Below are positions 38,846 through 48,281 of a stretch of 64,000 bases of DNA, in pieces. The position numbers and the translations under genes were made by a program. Each line of letters begins with the position of its first letter. Within the stretch, counting starts at the first letter, position 1. Below the pieces are notes generated by a model that was given only the letters and a program-made list of their open reading frames with translations, made no database searches and was not told the DNA's origin. Origin of the DNA: Photobacterium sp. DA100 (GTDB lineage Bacteria; Pseudomonadota; Gammaproteobacteria; Enterobacterales; Vibrionaceae); assembly GCF_029223585.1 (NCBI RefSeq), contig NZ_CP119423.1:682001-746000 (forward strand), given 5' to 3'.

Positions 38846-40723
38846 CTTGAAGCGGCTGATTTCCTGCTGCAGCTGGAAGGACAGCTCTGACAGCTCAGCG
38901 GCTTGCTTGGCAGCCTCGCTGGCCTCGACAGCAAGCTCGTTGGACACATCACGGATCCCTTCGGTATTGCGGGTGATCTCCGAAGTTACCGAAGATTGCT
39001 CTTCAGCCGCAGAGGCTATCTGGGTCGCCATGTCGCTGATGTTGGTCACCGCACTGTTGATCTGCGACAGGCTGGCCGATGCCGAGTTGGCGTCGTCAAC
39101 ACTGGTTTCTGCCAGCTTGCGACTGTCTTCCATGATCCCCACCGCTTTGCCGGTGGTTTGCTGCAGGGTCTCGATCATCTGCTGGATTTCCTGCGTCGAT
39201 GCATGGGTGCGTTGGCTCAGGACACGGACTTCATCGGCAACCACGGCAAAGCCACGGCCTTGCTCGCCGGCACGGGCGGCTTCGATCGCGGCATTGAGGG
39301 CCAGCAGGTTGGTTTGCTCGGCAATTCCCTGAATAGTAGACAGAATCGTGTTGATGCTCTGGGCGTGGTTGTTCAGCTCGCTGATCACGCCGGTGGCGGT
39401 GTCGACTTCGGAGGCCAGGCTAGTGATCGATTGCTGGCTCTGCCCGACCTGGGTCGCACCGTGATCAGACACTTCAACCGTCTCACCGGCAGTGCGTGCC
39501 GTGTTGTCGGCATTACCGGCGATCTCCTGGGTGGCGGCGGCCATCTCGTTGATGGCGGTTGCGACCATGTTGATTTCGTCTTGCTGGTGCTGGATACGGG
39601 TGCTGCGCTCTTCTGCCTGCGAGGCGGTAATGTGTGCCTGCTGGGTCAAAGAGTTCGAGACATCGTTAAGCTTGCACACCATGGTATGCATATTGCCCAC
39701 GAAGCGGTTGAAGTTGTGCGCAAGCTGGCCGACTTCATCGTCGCTGCGCGGCTCCAGGCGCTGGGTCAAATCACCCTCGCCGGTGGCGATTTCAGCCAAG
39801 GCTTCGGACACACGGGCCAGATCCCGGAACAGGTAGCCAACCAGTGTCGCGGCAATCGCCACTACAATCAGGGTGATCACAACAGAGGCGATGATCAGCT
39901 GGCGCAGCAGGGTGGTGTGGCTCGCTTCTTCCGTCGCGCGGTCCATCTCGAGGCCAAGCACCCAATCCGTTCCCGGCACCTGGGCGAAGTAGAACAGCTT
40001 CTCCTGGCCCTTGATAGTGGCCATCTCAATGCTGCCTGTACGGGCGGCTTCGTCGATAAGGGCCATGTTCAGCTCACTGCTGAAGCGGTTGATTGGCTGG
40101 AGGATCAAAGACTCATCAGGATGGGCAAGAAAAGTGTTGTCTTGTCGGTTGATCAGCATGGCGTAGGCGTTTTGGCCGACATCCAGGTTGATCACGTCAT
40201 TCACCAGCTGGTCGATCAGCACGTCGGCCCCGACAACACCGATCAGGCTGCCGTTTTTACGTACCGGTTCGGCAATGGTGATCAGCAAGGCGTTGGTGAT
40301 CGCATCCCGGTAGGCCGTGGTGACGATTTGGCGGTTGGCACTGACGGCATCACGGTACCATGGGCGGGTACGGGGATCGTAGTCGGCACGGTTACGTTCC
40401 GGGTGGGAGCGGAACATGTCCCCGGCCGGCGTGCCGAAGAAGATATCATCGAACCCACCCGCTTTACGGGCTTGCTGTAGGTAAGGCACCATATTCTCTT
40501 CGGTGCTGTAATCATTGAAAGCCTGGGCGATGTCACGACGGATCTGAACCCAGTCGGCGATGCCTTCGTTGGCGGCGTGGGCCAGGCTTTCGGCACGGGA
40601 ATAGATGCCCTGGCGGGTTTGGTCAGAGAGTTGGTCGGCCGCGAGCCAGGTCAGGGCGGTTGCCATGACGACAACAGCAAAAAGGCTGGCGCCAATGAGT
40701 TTCTGTTTTAAGGTTAATGTCAT
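38840..40723 (-). CDS. Methyl-accepting chemotaxis protein with an amino-acid-type dCache sensor
   Basis: The 627-residue chemoreceptor has a first membrane segment (about 11-29), a periplasmic dCache_1 domain (about 35-270), a second membrane segment (about 277-300), a HAMP region (about 305-355) and a cytoplasmic signalling domain. The hairpin tip [19 protein letters not shown] is clear. In the sensor, Y115, R120, W122, Y123, Y138, D140 and D167 fall at the spacing of the amino-acid binding residues of the PctA-type dCache_1AA family. I infer an amino-acid ligand. There is no C-terminal CheR-binding pentapeptide; it ends RFKL. Confidence 0.93.
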   Translation of the reverse strand: MTLTLKQKLIGASLFAVVVMATALTWLAADQLSDQTRQGIYSRAESLAHAANEGIADWVQIRRDIAQAFNDYSTEENMVPYLQQARKAGGFDDIFFGTPAGDMFRSHPERNRADYDPRTRPWYRDAVSANRQIVTTAYRDAITNALLITIAEPVRKNGSLIGVVGADVLIDQLVNDVINLDVGQNAYAMLINRQDNTFLAHPDESLILQPINRFSSELNMALIDEAARTGSIEMATIKGQEKLFYFAQVPGTDWVLGLEMDRATEEASHTTLLRQLIIASVVITLIVVAIAATLVGYLFRDLARVSEALAEIATGEGDLTQRLEPRSDDEVGQLAHNFNRFVGNMHTMVCKLNDVSNSLTQQAHITASQAEERSTRIQHQQDEINMVATAINEMAAATQEIAGNADNTARTAGETVEVSDHGATQVGQSQQSITSLASEVDTATGVISELNNHAQSINTILSTIQGIAEQTNLLALNAAIEAARAGEQGRGFAVVADEVRVLSQRTHASTQEIQQMIETLQQTTGKAVGIMEDSRKLAETSVDDANSASASLSQINSAVTNISDMATQIASAAEEQSSVTSEITRNTEGIRDVSNELAVEASEAAKQAAELSELSFQLQQEISRFKL

Positions 40724-40968
40724 TGTCTTTATCTCAACAACGGGGATGGGGGGAGGTGTCTGCGAGGCGGATTCTATAGCGATTTCTTGCCTGTTGCACG
40801 GAAAAGTAGCCCTGGTCGAAAAAAAAACAAGTTGATGATTTATTGTGACTTTTGGTTGACGGAATTCGTGGGATTTTAGTCAATAATTTGACGGTTATGG
40901 GTAGGGAATATGTGCGGTGTTACTGTGATGCCGGATGAGTTTATTATGCCAGTTACAGTAACTTTTTT

Positions 40969-40992
40969 GGATGTTTAGACGTCTAGATGTTG
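40969..40992 (+). promoter_or_regulatory. Tandem MetJ boxes upstream of the NhaC-family gene
   Basis: Three adjacent 8-bp units read GGATGTTT, AGACGTCT and AGATGTTG. The middle one is the perfect MetJ consensus AGACGTCT and the outer two match it at five of eight positions, with the 8-bp periodicity typical of MetJ operators. They lie 62 to 86 bases before the start codon and overlap a TTGACG -35 box. The 331-bp gap 40724-41054 shows no other gene. Confidence 0.75.
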
Positions 40993-41018
40993 ACGCGGCC
41001 ATAAACAACACTTAGTCT
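40990..41018 (+). promoter_or_regulatory. Probable promoter of the NhaC-family gene, overlapped by MetJ boxes
   Basis: A -35 TTGACG (40990-40995) and a weak -10 TAGTCT (41013-41018) are separated by 17 bases. The MetJ boxes run into the -35, a position where repressor binding would block RNA polymerase. Confidence 0.5.
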
Positions 41019-41054
41019 AGGCGCAATTTCTAAAATAGATGTCCTGTAGTCATC

Positions 41055-42416
41055 ATGTCGAACACAACACAACAACATTCTAGCGAGCCAGCACCTTCTG
41101 CGTTGGCACTACTCCCTCTGGGGATCTTCTTGGCCTTGTTCATCGGTGTCGGGACCTACCTGACCCTACAAGGCGTGGACTTCGCGTTCTATCAACTGCC
41201 TGCCCCGGTTGCGGCACTGCCGGCGGTGATCGTCGCGATTTTGCTGAGCAAGGAAAAACTCAACAAGGCGATCGAACAGTTCCTGCGAGGGGTCGGTCAT
41301 AGCGACATTATTGCTATGTGTATGATTTACCTGCTGGCCGGTGCCTTTGCTTCGGTGGCGAAAGCAACCGGTGGCGTAGATGCGACGGTGAACCTCGGTC
41401 TGTCTATGCTGCCTGCCAGCATGATCCTGCCGGGTATCTTCGTGATTTCAGCCTTCATTGCCACCGCAATGGGTACGTCGATGGGGACCATTGCGGCAGT
41501 GGCACCTGTTGCCTTGGGGATCGCGCAAACGGCCGGGATGGATGTGGCACTGACTGCCGGCGTGGTACTCAGTGGCGCGATGTTCGGTGACAACCTGTCT
41601 ATCATCTCGGACACCACCATTGCCTCGACCCGTTCGCAGGGCTGCCAGATGAAAGACAAGTTTCGCGAGAATATCCGTATTGCCCTGCCTGCGGCTATCG
41701 CGGCTATTCTATTGTTCCTGTTCAGCAGTACGCCGACCGAAGTGCCGGCCACAACGGCTGTTGAATGGCTGAAAGTGCTGCCGTATATCACCATCTTGGT
41801 ATTGGCGGTATCTGGCTTGAATGTCTTCGTGGTCTTGAGCATCGGGATCTTGCTGGCGGGGGGCATCGGCCTGTTTGCTACCCCTGATTACAGCTTGTCG
41901 ACCTACGGCCAGGATATCTATGCCGGTTTCGGCAATATGCAGGAGATCTTCCTGCTGTCGATGCTGATCGGCGGTATGGGTGAGCTGATGCGCCGCCAGG
42001 GTGGCCTGGCTTACCTGACACAACTGATCAGCAAGGTGATCCGTGTCTTTAGCAAGCAGCACTCGCAAGCCCAGAACCTGCGAGCCAGCGAGCTGGGTAT
42101 TGCTGGCCTGGTGGGGCTAACCAACTGCTGTACCGCGAACAATACCGTAGCGATTATCGTCTCAGGTGGCGTTGCTCGTGAACTGGCGGAAGAAAATGGT
42201 GTTACACCTCGCCGTTCGGCAAGCTTGCTCGATATTTTCTCATGTGTGGTGCAGGGGGTTTTGCCATACGGGGCGCAAGCGTTGTTGCTGGGTTCGGTCT
42301 TCGGCTTGTCGCCGTTACAAGTGGTGAGCCATTCCTACTACTGCTTCTTCCTGGCTTTCGCGGCTATCGCGGCAGTCTTTATCAAACATCCGGCGCGACA
42401 GCTAGCCACGGCTTAA
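41055..42416 (+). CDS. NhaC-family transporter, predicted methionine uptake (MetT-like)
   Basis: The 453-residue protein has about eleven membrane segments. It has the NhaC-family pattern: MGTSMGTIAAVAPVALGIA, GVVLSGAMFGDNLSIISDTTIAS and LVGLTNCCTANNTVAIIVSG. Annotation by similarity alone would say Na+/H+ antiporter. The tandem MetJ boxes upstream point instead to methionine metabolism, and an NhaC-family branch (MetT) has been predicted as a methionine transporter by comparative genomics. The transport function is inference; the family is clear. It has its own terminator. Confidence 0.88.
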   Translation: MSNTTQQHSSEPAPSALALLPLGIFLALFIGVGTYLTLQGVDFAFYQLPAPVAALPAVIVAILLSKEKLNKAIEQFLRGVGHSDIIAMCMIYLLAGAFASVAKATGGVDATVNLGLSMLPASMILPGIFVISAFIATAMGTSMGTIAAVAPVALGIAQTAGMDVALTAGVVLSGAMFGDNLSIISDTTIASTRSQGCQMKDKFRENIRIALPAAIAAILLFLFSSTPTEVPATTAVEWLKVLPYITILVLAVSGLNVFVVLSIGILLAGGIGLFATPDYSLSTYGQDIYAGFGNMQEIFLLSMLIGGMGELMRRQGGLAYLTQLISKVIRVFSKQHSQAQNLRASELGIAGLVGLTNCCTANNTVAIIVSGGVARELAEENGVTPRRSASLLDIFSCVVQGVLPYGAQALLLGSVFGLSPLQVVSHSYYCFFLAFAAIAAVFIKHPARQLATA

Positions 42417-42457
42417 TTGCGCGATGAGATAAATTCGAAAAAGCGAGATGATATCAG

Positions 42458-42484
42458 AAGCCTCACACAGTGAGGCTTTTTTTT
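42458..42484 (+). terminator. Rho-independent terminator after the NhaC-family gene
   Basis: A 9-bp stem (42458-42466 with 42470-42478) is followed by a run of eight T counting the last stem bases. Confidence 0.88.
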
Positions 42485-42635
42485 GCTTGTTATCTCACCG
42501 TTATGAAAATGCGAACCCGGTATAGTGATCTAGTCAACAGAATGATGAAAACCATACAACAGCATTCACTAAATAACTTAAACTGACGCTTGTCAAATTC
42601 TTTGAAATCACATAATTAGGTTAAGGTGACCCCCA

Positions 42636-44309
42636 ATGAAGGAACGCTTTTTCACCAAGGCAGCGCTAACGGCTGCGATACTTGCCTCTCTGGCAGGCTG
42701 TGCCAGCCAATCTGAGACCGCAGCCCCCTCTTGGCAGGCTGATCAAACGTACAAGCTAACCATTCTACATACCAACGATCACCACGGTCGTTTCTGGCAT
42801 AACTCTTATGGCGAGTACGGTATGGCGGCACGTAAGACGCTATTGGATCAGATCCGCGCAGAAGTCGCAGCACAAGGCGGTACCACTCTGTTGCTTTCTG
42901 GGGGCGATATCAATACCGGTGTGCCTGAGTCAGATCTGCAAGATGCCGAGCCGGACTTCAAAGGGATGAACATGTTGGGTTACGACGCGATGGCACTGGG
43001 TAACCATGAGTTCGACAACCCGCTGGAAGTCCTGCGCAAGCAGGAAGAGTGGGCAGAGTTCCCGATGCTGTCTGCCAACATCTACGACAAGGAAACCGGC
43101 GAGCGCCTATTCCAGCCTTACCAGATCTTCGAGCAGCAGGGCATCAAGATTGCCGTTGTCGGCCTGACAACGGAAGATACGGCGAAGATCGGTAACCCTG
43201 AGTACATCGGTGGCGTTGACTTCCGCGATCCAAAGGAAGAGGCCAAGAAGGTGATCGAGCAGCTAAAGGCGACCGAGAATCCGGATGTGATCATTGCGGC
43301 GACCCACATGGGCCACTACGCCAATGGTAACCACGGCATCAATGCGCCGGGTGATGTTGCGCTAGCCCGCTACTTGCCTGCCGGCGAGCTGGATATGATT
43401 GTCGGTGGCCACTCGCAGGAGCCTGTGTGCATGGAAGGCCCAAGCATGTACAACAAGAGCTTCAATCCGGGTGACGACTGTCAGCCGGATCAGCAGAACG
43501 GCACATGGATTGTCCAGGCTCACGAGTGGGGCAAATATGTTGGCCGTGCTGACTTTGAGTTCCAGAATGGCGAACTGCAGATGGTTAGCTATGACTTGAT
43601 CCCAGTTAACCTGAAAAAGAAAGTCAAATTGGCTGACGGCTCTAAACAGCGTGTGTTTATCCAGGATGAGATTGCCCAGGATGCCGAAGTGAAAGCTTTC
43701 CTACAGCCCTTCCAGGAGCGTGGTCAGGAGCAGCTCAATATCAAGATCGCCGAGTCAAACGGCAAGCTAGAAGGTGACCGTAATGTGGTTCGCTTCCAGC
43801 AGACGAACCTAGGCCGTCTGATTGCGGCTTCTCATATGCAACGCGCCAAGGCTGATTTTGCAGTCATGAACTCAGGCGGTGTGCGTGACTCGATTGCTGC
43901 CGGTGATATCACTTACAAAGATGTGCTGACGGTGCAGCCATTTGGCAATATTGTCACTTACACGGATATGAGCGGTAGCGAAGTGATGGACTACCTTAAC
44001 GTGGTCGCGACCAAACCGGTTGATTCAGGTGCTTACGCCCAGTTCTACGGTATTTCAATGACGGTTGCTAACGGTAAGGTGAGCGATGTGAAGATTGGCG
44101 GCAAGCCGTTGAGCTTGACTGAAACTTACCGCTTCACGGTACCGAGCTTCAATGCTGCCGGTGGTGATGGTTACCCTAAGATCACCGAACACTCAGGCCA
44201 TGTGAATACCGGCTTTGTTGATGCGGAAGTGCTGAAGGAGTTCCTGCAGACCAACAGTCCGATTGACGTGAATGCCTTTGCACCAAAAGGTGAGATGGTT
44301 TACCGCTAA
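42636..44309 (+). CDS. nutA: Lipoprotein 5'-nucleotidase (NutA/UshA family)
   Basis: The enzyme hydrolyses extracellular nucleotides to nucleosides and phosphate. The 557-residue precursor has a lipobox LAGC with Cys22, as in the Vibrio chloride-dependent NutA, unlike soluble E. coli UshA. The metallophosphatase domain shows H50 after D48 (HTNDHH), D91 (GGD), N123-H124-E (GNHE), and later ATHMGH and GGHSQE. The C-terminal domain has NSGGVRDSIAAGDITYKDV and the stacking region SFNAAGGDGYP. AAGGTGA lies six bases before the ATG. It precedes ybaK, as ushA does in E. coli. Confidence 0.92.
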   Translation: MKERFFTKAALTAAILASLAGCASQSETAAPSWQADQTYKLTILHTNDHHGRFWHNSYGEYGMAARKTLLDQIRAEVAAQGGTTLLLSGGDINTGVPESDLQDAEPDFKGMNMLGYDAMALGNHEFDNPLEVLRKQEEWAEFPMLSANIYDKETGERLFQPYQIFEQQGIKIAVVGLTTEDTAKIGNPEYIGGVDFRDPKEEAKKVIEQLKATENPDVIIAATHMGHYANGNHGINAPGDVALARYLPAGELDMIVGGHSQEPVCMEGPSMYNKSFNPGDDCQPDQQNGTWIVQAHEWGKYVGRADFEFQNGELQMVSYDLIPVNLKKKVKLADGSKQRVFIQDEIAQDAEVKAFLQPFQERGQEQLNIKIAESNGKLEGDRNVVRFQQTNLGRLIAASHMQRAKADFAVMNSGGVRDSIAAGDITYKDVLTVQPFGNIVTYTDMSGSEVMDYLNVVATKPVDSGAYAQFYGISMTVANGKVSDVKIGGKPLSLTETYRFTVPSFNAAGGDGYPKITEHSGHVNTGFVDAEVLKEFLQTNSPIDVNAFAPKGEMVYR

Positions 44310-44334
44310 CAACGACGGTTAAAGGTATAGCGCG

Positions 44335-44360
44335 AAGCCCTGCAAATGCAGGGCTTTTTT
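44335..44360 (+). terminator. Rho-independent terminator after nutA
   Basis: A 9-bp perfect stem (AAGCCCTGC, loop AAAT) is followed by six T. Confidence 0.9.
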
Positions 44361-44457
44361 ATGCGCCCCGGTAAAGCCAAAGCGTCTTTTTTCTTTTGGC
44401 ATCAATCGCGTTGGGCTATAGTGGCTGTCGATAATTGGAAATGGAATCGGAGCGGCT

Positions 44458-44934
44458 ATGACACCTGCCATCAATCTTGCCAAGAAAAAGAAAATCGCCC
44501 ACACCATCCACCAGTACAAGCACGATCCGGCCAATACCAATTTTGGTCTGGAGGCGGCGGAAGTATTGGGGCAGGATCCGAACCAGGTTTTCAAAACCTT
44601 GCTTTTCGCGCTCAATGGCGATCCGAAAAAACTGGCGGTTGCCATCGTGCCGGTTGCGGGCTTGCTTGATCTGAAAGCTGCGGCCAAGGCGGCGGGAGCG
44701 AAGAAAGTCGATATGGCCGATCCCCAAATCGCGGAGAAAACCACCGGGTATATTGTCGGCGGCATCAGCCCGCTGGGACAGAAAAAGCGTCTGCCGACTT
44801 TTCTTGATGCCTCGGCCCAGCAGTACGAGACAATCTGTGTCAGTGCCGGGCGGCGTGGTTTGGAAATTGAACTGGCGCCCAAGGATCTCCTTGAACTGAC
44901 GGGGGGCCAGTTTGCGCCGCTGGCAAAGCTATAG
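44458..44934 (+). CDS. ybaK: Cys-tRNA(Pro)/Cys-tRNA(Cys) deacylase YbaK
   Basis: YbaK removes cysteine wrongly attached to tRNA-Pro by prolyl-tRNA synthetase. The 158-residue protein has the key Lys46 (VFKTLLF) and the GGISPLG loop of the family. It lies within 3 kb of the tRNA-Pro array, whose products are its substrate when mischarged; I regard the proximity as chance. A strong SD is not obvious. Confidence 0.94.
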   Translation: MTPAINLAKKKKIAHTIHQYKHDPANTNFGLEAAEVLGQDPNQVFKTLLFALNGDPKKLAVAIVPVAGLLDLKAAAKAAGAKKVDMADPQIAEKTTGYIVGGISPLGQKKRLPTFLDASAQQYETICVSAGRRGLEIELAPKDLLELTGGQFAPLAKL

Positions 44935-44988
44935 CACCAATAGAACAACAGCAAAATCCATCCAGCAGCAATATTTGAGGGGCAGGCC

Positions 44989-45897
44989 GTGCAAAACATC
45001 AATTTGAATTTGCTGCGCACCCTGCAGGTGTTGCTCGAAGAATCGCATGTCAGCCGCACCGCCGAACGCCTGTGCCTGACGCAGTCAGCTGTCAGTCGCC
45101 AGCTTACCCAACTGCGTGAATTGTTCGGTGATCCTTTATTGGTCAGAGAAGGTAACCGTTTGTTGCCCACACCCAAGGCACTGCAGTTGAAGGGGAGGGT
45201 TGATGGGATCCTTGCCAGCTGCCAAGGGCTGCTGGATGAACCGGCATTTTCTCCCCAGCAGTGGAGCGGGCCGATGGTTTTGGCCTCTTCCGATTATGTT
45301 GCTCAGTACATCTTGCCTGAAATTGTCGAGCGGGTGCAGCAACAGGCGCCGCACGTCAATATCAGCTACCGGCTCTGGTCTCCGGAGTATTTATCGCATT
45401 TGGCTGACTTGGATATTCAGCTGGTATCGACCATGCTGCCGCAGATCCCCGAGGGCTTGTGCGGTGCCCATATCGGATCTGATTTTCCGGTATGCGTGAT
45501 GCGTGACCAGCACCCTTTGGCCAACCGGGCCTCCCTGTCATTGTCGCAACTGGTCGAATACTCCCACATGCGGGTGTCGGCGGGCGGTGACAAGGATAGC
45601 TTTGTCGAGCGGGAGCTCAAAGCGCAGGGTCTAAGCCGTAACGTACAATTCTCCGTGCCTTTTTTCAGTGCGGCTTTCCAAACCTTGGTGCGCACCGATA
45701 TGTTGATGGTGCTGCCAGAGCACATAGCCCGCAATATGCAGGCTTGGTTTGCGATCACTTACCAACCCCTGCCTATCCCGAAGCCGCAGCACAACTACTG
45801 GCTGCTGTGGCACCCTCGCTATGACAGCGACCCTGCCCACCGCTGGTTCCGCCAGCAGGTGCTCAGCGTGATGAAAAGCTCCATGTATTCGATTTAG
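44989..45897 (+). CDS. LysR-family transcriptional regulator
   Basis: The 302-residue protein has a winged helix-turn-helix at the N-terminus (LLRTLQVLLEESHVSRTAERL then LTQSAVSRQLTQLRELFGDPLLVR) and a periplasmic-binding-like effector domain from about 90 on. The start is a GTG with GGGGCAGG upstream. The recognition helix and the segment GNRLLPTPKA are of the NodD/LeuO-like branch. It lies 129 bp upstream of a LysE exporter on the same strand, which may be its target. The ligand cannot be told. Confidence 0.9.
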   Translation: MQNINLNLLRTLQVLLEESHVSRTAERLCLTQSAVSRQLTQLRELFGDPLLVREGNRLLPTPKALQLKGRVDGILASCQGLLDEPAFSPQQWSGPMVLASSDYVAQYILPEIVERVQQQAPHVNISYRLWSPEYLSHLADLDIQLVSTMLPQIPEGLCGAHIGSDFPVCVMRDQHPLANRASLSLSQLVEYSHMRVSAGGDKDSFVERELKAQGLSRNVQFSVPFFSAAFQTLVRTDMLMVLPEHIARNMQAWFAITYQPLPIPKPQHNYWLLWHPRYDSDPAHRWFRQQVLSVMKSSMYSI

Positions 45898-46025
45898 GGC
45901 CCATTGCTTGGTGATGATCTAAAATCATAGCTATGATGATTTCTTTTGATTTCCTTGCATGACCTTCACTTGCTAGAGTCTGTGCATCACATTAAAAAAT
46001 AAGCTCTAGCGGATAGGAACTAACA

Positions 46026-46640
46026 ATGACATTCAGTATTTGGCTCTCGTTACTCATGATATGCATGCTGGGGGCAATGTCGCCGGGTCCAAGTTTGGCC
46101 GTGGTTGCCAAGCACAGTTTGGCGGGAGGCCGTCTGCACGGCGTCGTGACGTCTTGGGCTCATGCTGCTGGTGTGGGCGTTTATGCCTTGGTGACCCTGC
46201 TGGGCCTTGCGGTGGTACTCAAGCAGTCACCGACCCTGTTTAATGTCATTACTTATGCCGGTGCTGGTTACCTTGCTTATCTTGGGATAAATGCCCTGCG
46301 ATCCAAAGGCGGCGTTGCGGCTAAATTGGCGGCGGGCCAATCAACCAGCTTGGTGGAAGCGGCCCGAGACGGCGCGATGATCTCGCTGCTCAACCCTAAG
46401 CTTGCCCTGTTCTTCCTTGCGTTGTTCAGCCAGTTTGTGGCGGTGGGGACGGAATTCAGCAGCCGCGCCGTTATCGTAGCCACACCACTTTTGGTGGATG
46501 GGTTGTGGTATACCCTGATTGCCTTTGTATTGTCGAACCCGAAAGTGCTCGAGAAGTTAAGGACCAAGGCGCAGCTGATCGACAGGCTGTCTGGTGTGGT
46601 GCTGATCCTGCTTGCAATGCGGGTGGTCATTCAGGCGTAG
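46026..46640 (+). CDS. LysE/RhtB-family amino-acid exporter
   Basis: The 204-residue protein has six hydrophobic segments and the family N-terminus GAMSPGPSLAVVAKHSLAGGR, followed by HAAGVGVYALVTLLG and LLNPKLALFFLALF. Members export lysine, homoserine, threonine or other small solutes. The substrate is not evident. It may be controlled by the LysR gene just upstream, and it ends in its own terminator. Confidence 0.92.
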   Translation: MTFSIWLSLLMICMLGAMSPGPSLAVVAKHSLAGGRLHGVVTSWAHAAGVGVYALVTLLGLAVVLKQSPTLFNVITYAGAGYLAYLGINALRSKGGVAAKLAAGQSTSLVEAARDGAMISLLNPKLALFFLALFSQFVAVGTEFSSRAVIVATPLLVDGLWYTLIAFVLSNPKVLEKLRTKAQLIDRLSGVVLILLAMRVVIQA

Positions 46641-46670
46641 TGCCGGTGACATAAGAGGTGGAATGATCCC

Positions 46671-46697
46671 AAAGAGGAGCCAGAGGCTCCTCTTTTA
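46671..46697 (+). terminator. Terminator between lysE-like gene and smrA
   Basis: An 11-bp perfect stem (46671-46681 with 46685-46695, loop AGA) ends in TTTT on one strand and begins with AAA on the other, so it can serve both convergent genes. Confidence 0.88.
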
Positions 46698-46715
46698 TTG
46701 TGGCCAGTGTGAGTG

Positions 46716-47297
46716 TTAGCCCTGACGCTTGCTATGGCGTTCGCGGTTTTCCAGCTTTCGCTCTGGGCTCTTTTTCAGCATGACATAGAGTGCACCGTTG
46801 CCGCCGTGTTGGCGTAGGGCCGAGTGGAAGCACATCACATCAGAGATTTGCTCCAGCCAGGTGGCGACATAGCTTTTCATCATTGCCGGTGGATTGGATT
46901 TCTCCCCTTTGCCATGGACGATAATGACAGTGCGGATGTCCATTCGCTGGCATTGACGGAGAAAATTAACTACTTCGTCCCGTGCTTCTTTCAGGGTCTT
47001 GCGGTGGAGATCCAACCGGGCGTTGATATCGTATTTACCAAGACGAAGTTTGCGAAAAACACCTTCTTGCACACCGTCACGTTTGAACTCCAGCATGTCG
47101 TCAGGCTTGACCATCTTGGCATAGTCTAACGAGAGATATTCGGGATCACCGTCGGATAGGGTTTGTGCGGCAAGGCGTCTTGCTAGCTGGGCTTCGGTAA
47201 CTTGGTGCTTGTGGGCAACTTCGACTTTGTCCTGCTTGATAGGGGCAACATCAGCCATCATCTCTCGGAAGAGATCTAATTCATCGTTTTCTGACAT
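46716..47297 (-). CDS. smrA: Smr-domain DNA/RNA endonuclease family protein SmrA
   Basis: The 193-residue protein has an N-terminal linker region and a C-terminal Smr domain (about 90-175) with LDLHRKT, VHGKGE and the GGNGALYV end motif. E. coli SmrA (YdaL) and SmrB are relatives; SmrB cleaves mRNA at collided ribosomes. The N-terminal DLFREMMADVAPIKQDKV pattern is of the SmrA type. It is convergent with the LysE-like gene. Confidence 0.9.
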   Translation of the reverse strand: MSENDELDLFREMMADVAPIKQDKVEVAHKHQVTEAQLARRLAAQTLSDGDPEYLSLDYAKMVKPDDMLEFKRDGVQEGVFRKLRLGKYDINARLDLHRKTLKEARDEVVNFLRQCQRMDIRTVIIVHGKGEKSNPPAMMKSYVATWLEQISDVMCFHSALRQHGGNGALYVMLKKSPERKLENRERHSKRQG

Positions 47298-47325
47298 GGT
47301 GTTTCAGGGTTGAAGGCATATAACC

Positions 47326-47405
47326 CGATTATATACCCAAGTCCGTCTAAGATGCATGTTTGAGCGAGCTTTGGGCGATGCGGTTATGCAGATCACGGAG
47401 CGATA
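47326..47405. repeat. Intergenic repeat of the TATACCCAAGT type
   Basis: The stretch opens TATACCCAAGT, as does the element near 3000, then has AAGATGCATGTTTGAGCGAGC, cut here to its readable part, and a GGGCGATGCGGTTATGCAG segment. It lies just upstream of smrA. I see only two members in this window, so the repeat family claim rests on the shared opening and on general knowledge of such elements in this group. Confidence 0.4.
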
Positions 47406-47472
47406 AAATAAATCCAGGGCCGCAACCGACAATTTGGACCCTGGCGCAAGCAGATGACATTGCGAAATGGCT

Positions 47473-47613
47473 CTAGTGAGGAGAGGGTGCTGACAGTGCT
47501 TTGTAAACAAAGTAACCGCCAAAAAATAACATTAATCCCAGGGCGCCAAAGATAACAATCATTGACGACAGGCCTACGGCATTACCAAAGAGTAGATCTA
47601 GCCAGAAATCCAT
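47473..47613 (-). CDS. DUF3149-type 46-residue membrane protein
   Basis: On the minus strand ATG at 47613 opens a 46-residue frame ending at TAG (47473-47475), with AGAGGA six bases upstream of the start. The protein starts MDFWLDLLFGNAVG, has one membrane segment (about 16-38) and ends SAPSPH. The start and the membrane part fit the small DUF3149 family found in Vibrionaceae and relatives. Its function is unknown. It lies alone between smrA and the tRNA-Pro array. Confidence 0.82.
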   Translation of the reverse strand: MDFWLDLLFGNAVGLSSMIVIFGALGLMLFFGGYFVYKALSAPSPH

Positions 47614-47807
47614 GTGTATTCCTCTAGGTCGTGGGACAGTGGTGATAAGATAAACAATGCAGCGAAAATGTTGTGATGATCTGGATCAATGGTTTACAGG
47701 TTGTGTTAACTTTGTATTGGCTAGTGCGGTTGCGATCACTTTTTCGCCGTGGTTGATAATTCTGTGAGCAATTAGGAGTGGTTTTTTTTAAAAATGAGTT
47801 TTTCTGC

Positions 47808-47835
47808 TTGCGTAAATTCTTTGGCTGAGTATTAT
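47808..47835 (+). promoter_or_regulatory. Probable promoter of the tRNA-Pro array
   Basis: A -35 TTGCGT (47808-47813) is followed after 16 bases by TATTAT (47830-47835), then a GC-containing discriminator AAGCCACC. It lies about 64 bases before the first tRNA-Pro. The 285-bp gap 47614-47898 is otherwise AT-rich without a convincing gene. Confidence 0.55.
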
Positions 47836-47898
47836 AAGCCACCTCAGCAACGAAGCTGATTCAAGTAAAGAGTTTCAAAGGCTTTTTACTTATCTCGT

Positions 47899-47975
<77 letters not shown>

Positions 47976-48015
47976 CTTATTCAAAGTGGTATGCCTGTAT
48001 GGCGTGCTGCTATGT

Positions 48016-48118
48016 CGGTGAATAGCGCAGTTTGGTACGCATCTCAGGCTCTGGGAATAGCGGACCAGAGGGGCGGGGTCTGGAAGCCCAGCCGCGTCGA
48101 ATCCCTATTCGCCGACCA
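48016..48118 (+). pseudogene. Aberrant tRNA-Pro with two insertions, copy A
   Basis: The 103-nt sequence has the tRNA-Pro 5' half up to CGCATCT (one G missing in the D-arm end) and the 3' end TCGAATCCC...ACCA. About 17-20 extra bases lie in the anticodon region (CAGGCTCTGGGAATAGC) and about 18 in the T-arm (TCTGGAAGCCCAGCCGCG). The second insert can fold on itself (GG-CTGG with CCAGCC). The acceptor stem still pairs apart from a G-U. The anticodon loop is lost, so it cannot work as a normal tRNA. Confidence 0.85.
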
Positions 48119-48161
48119 TTTATTCAAGTGGTAAGCCTGTATGGCATGCTGCTGACAACGT

Positions 48162-48238
<77 letters not shown>

Positions 48239-48281
48239 CTTATTCAAGTGGTAAGCCTGCATGGCATGCTGCTGACAATGT

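Noticed and set aside
38903..40480. A 525-codon open frame opposite the chemoreceptor gene
   Set aside because: It is a shadow of the GC-rich coding strand; the minus-strand chemoreceptor has complete domains and this frame has none.
47624..47842. A 72-codon minus-strand frame upstream of the DUF3149 gene
   Set aside because: It is basic and low in complexity, has no Shine-Dalgarno site, and covers the AT-rich tRNA-Pro promoter region.
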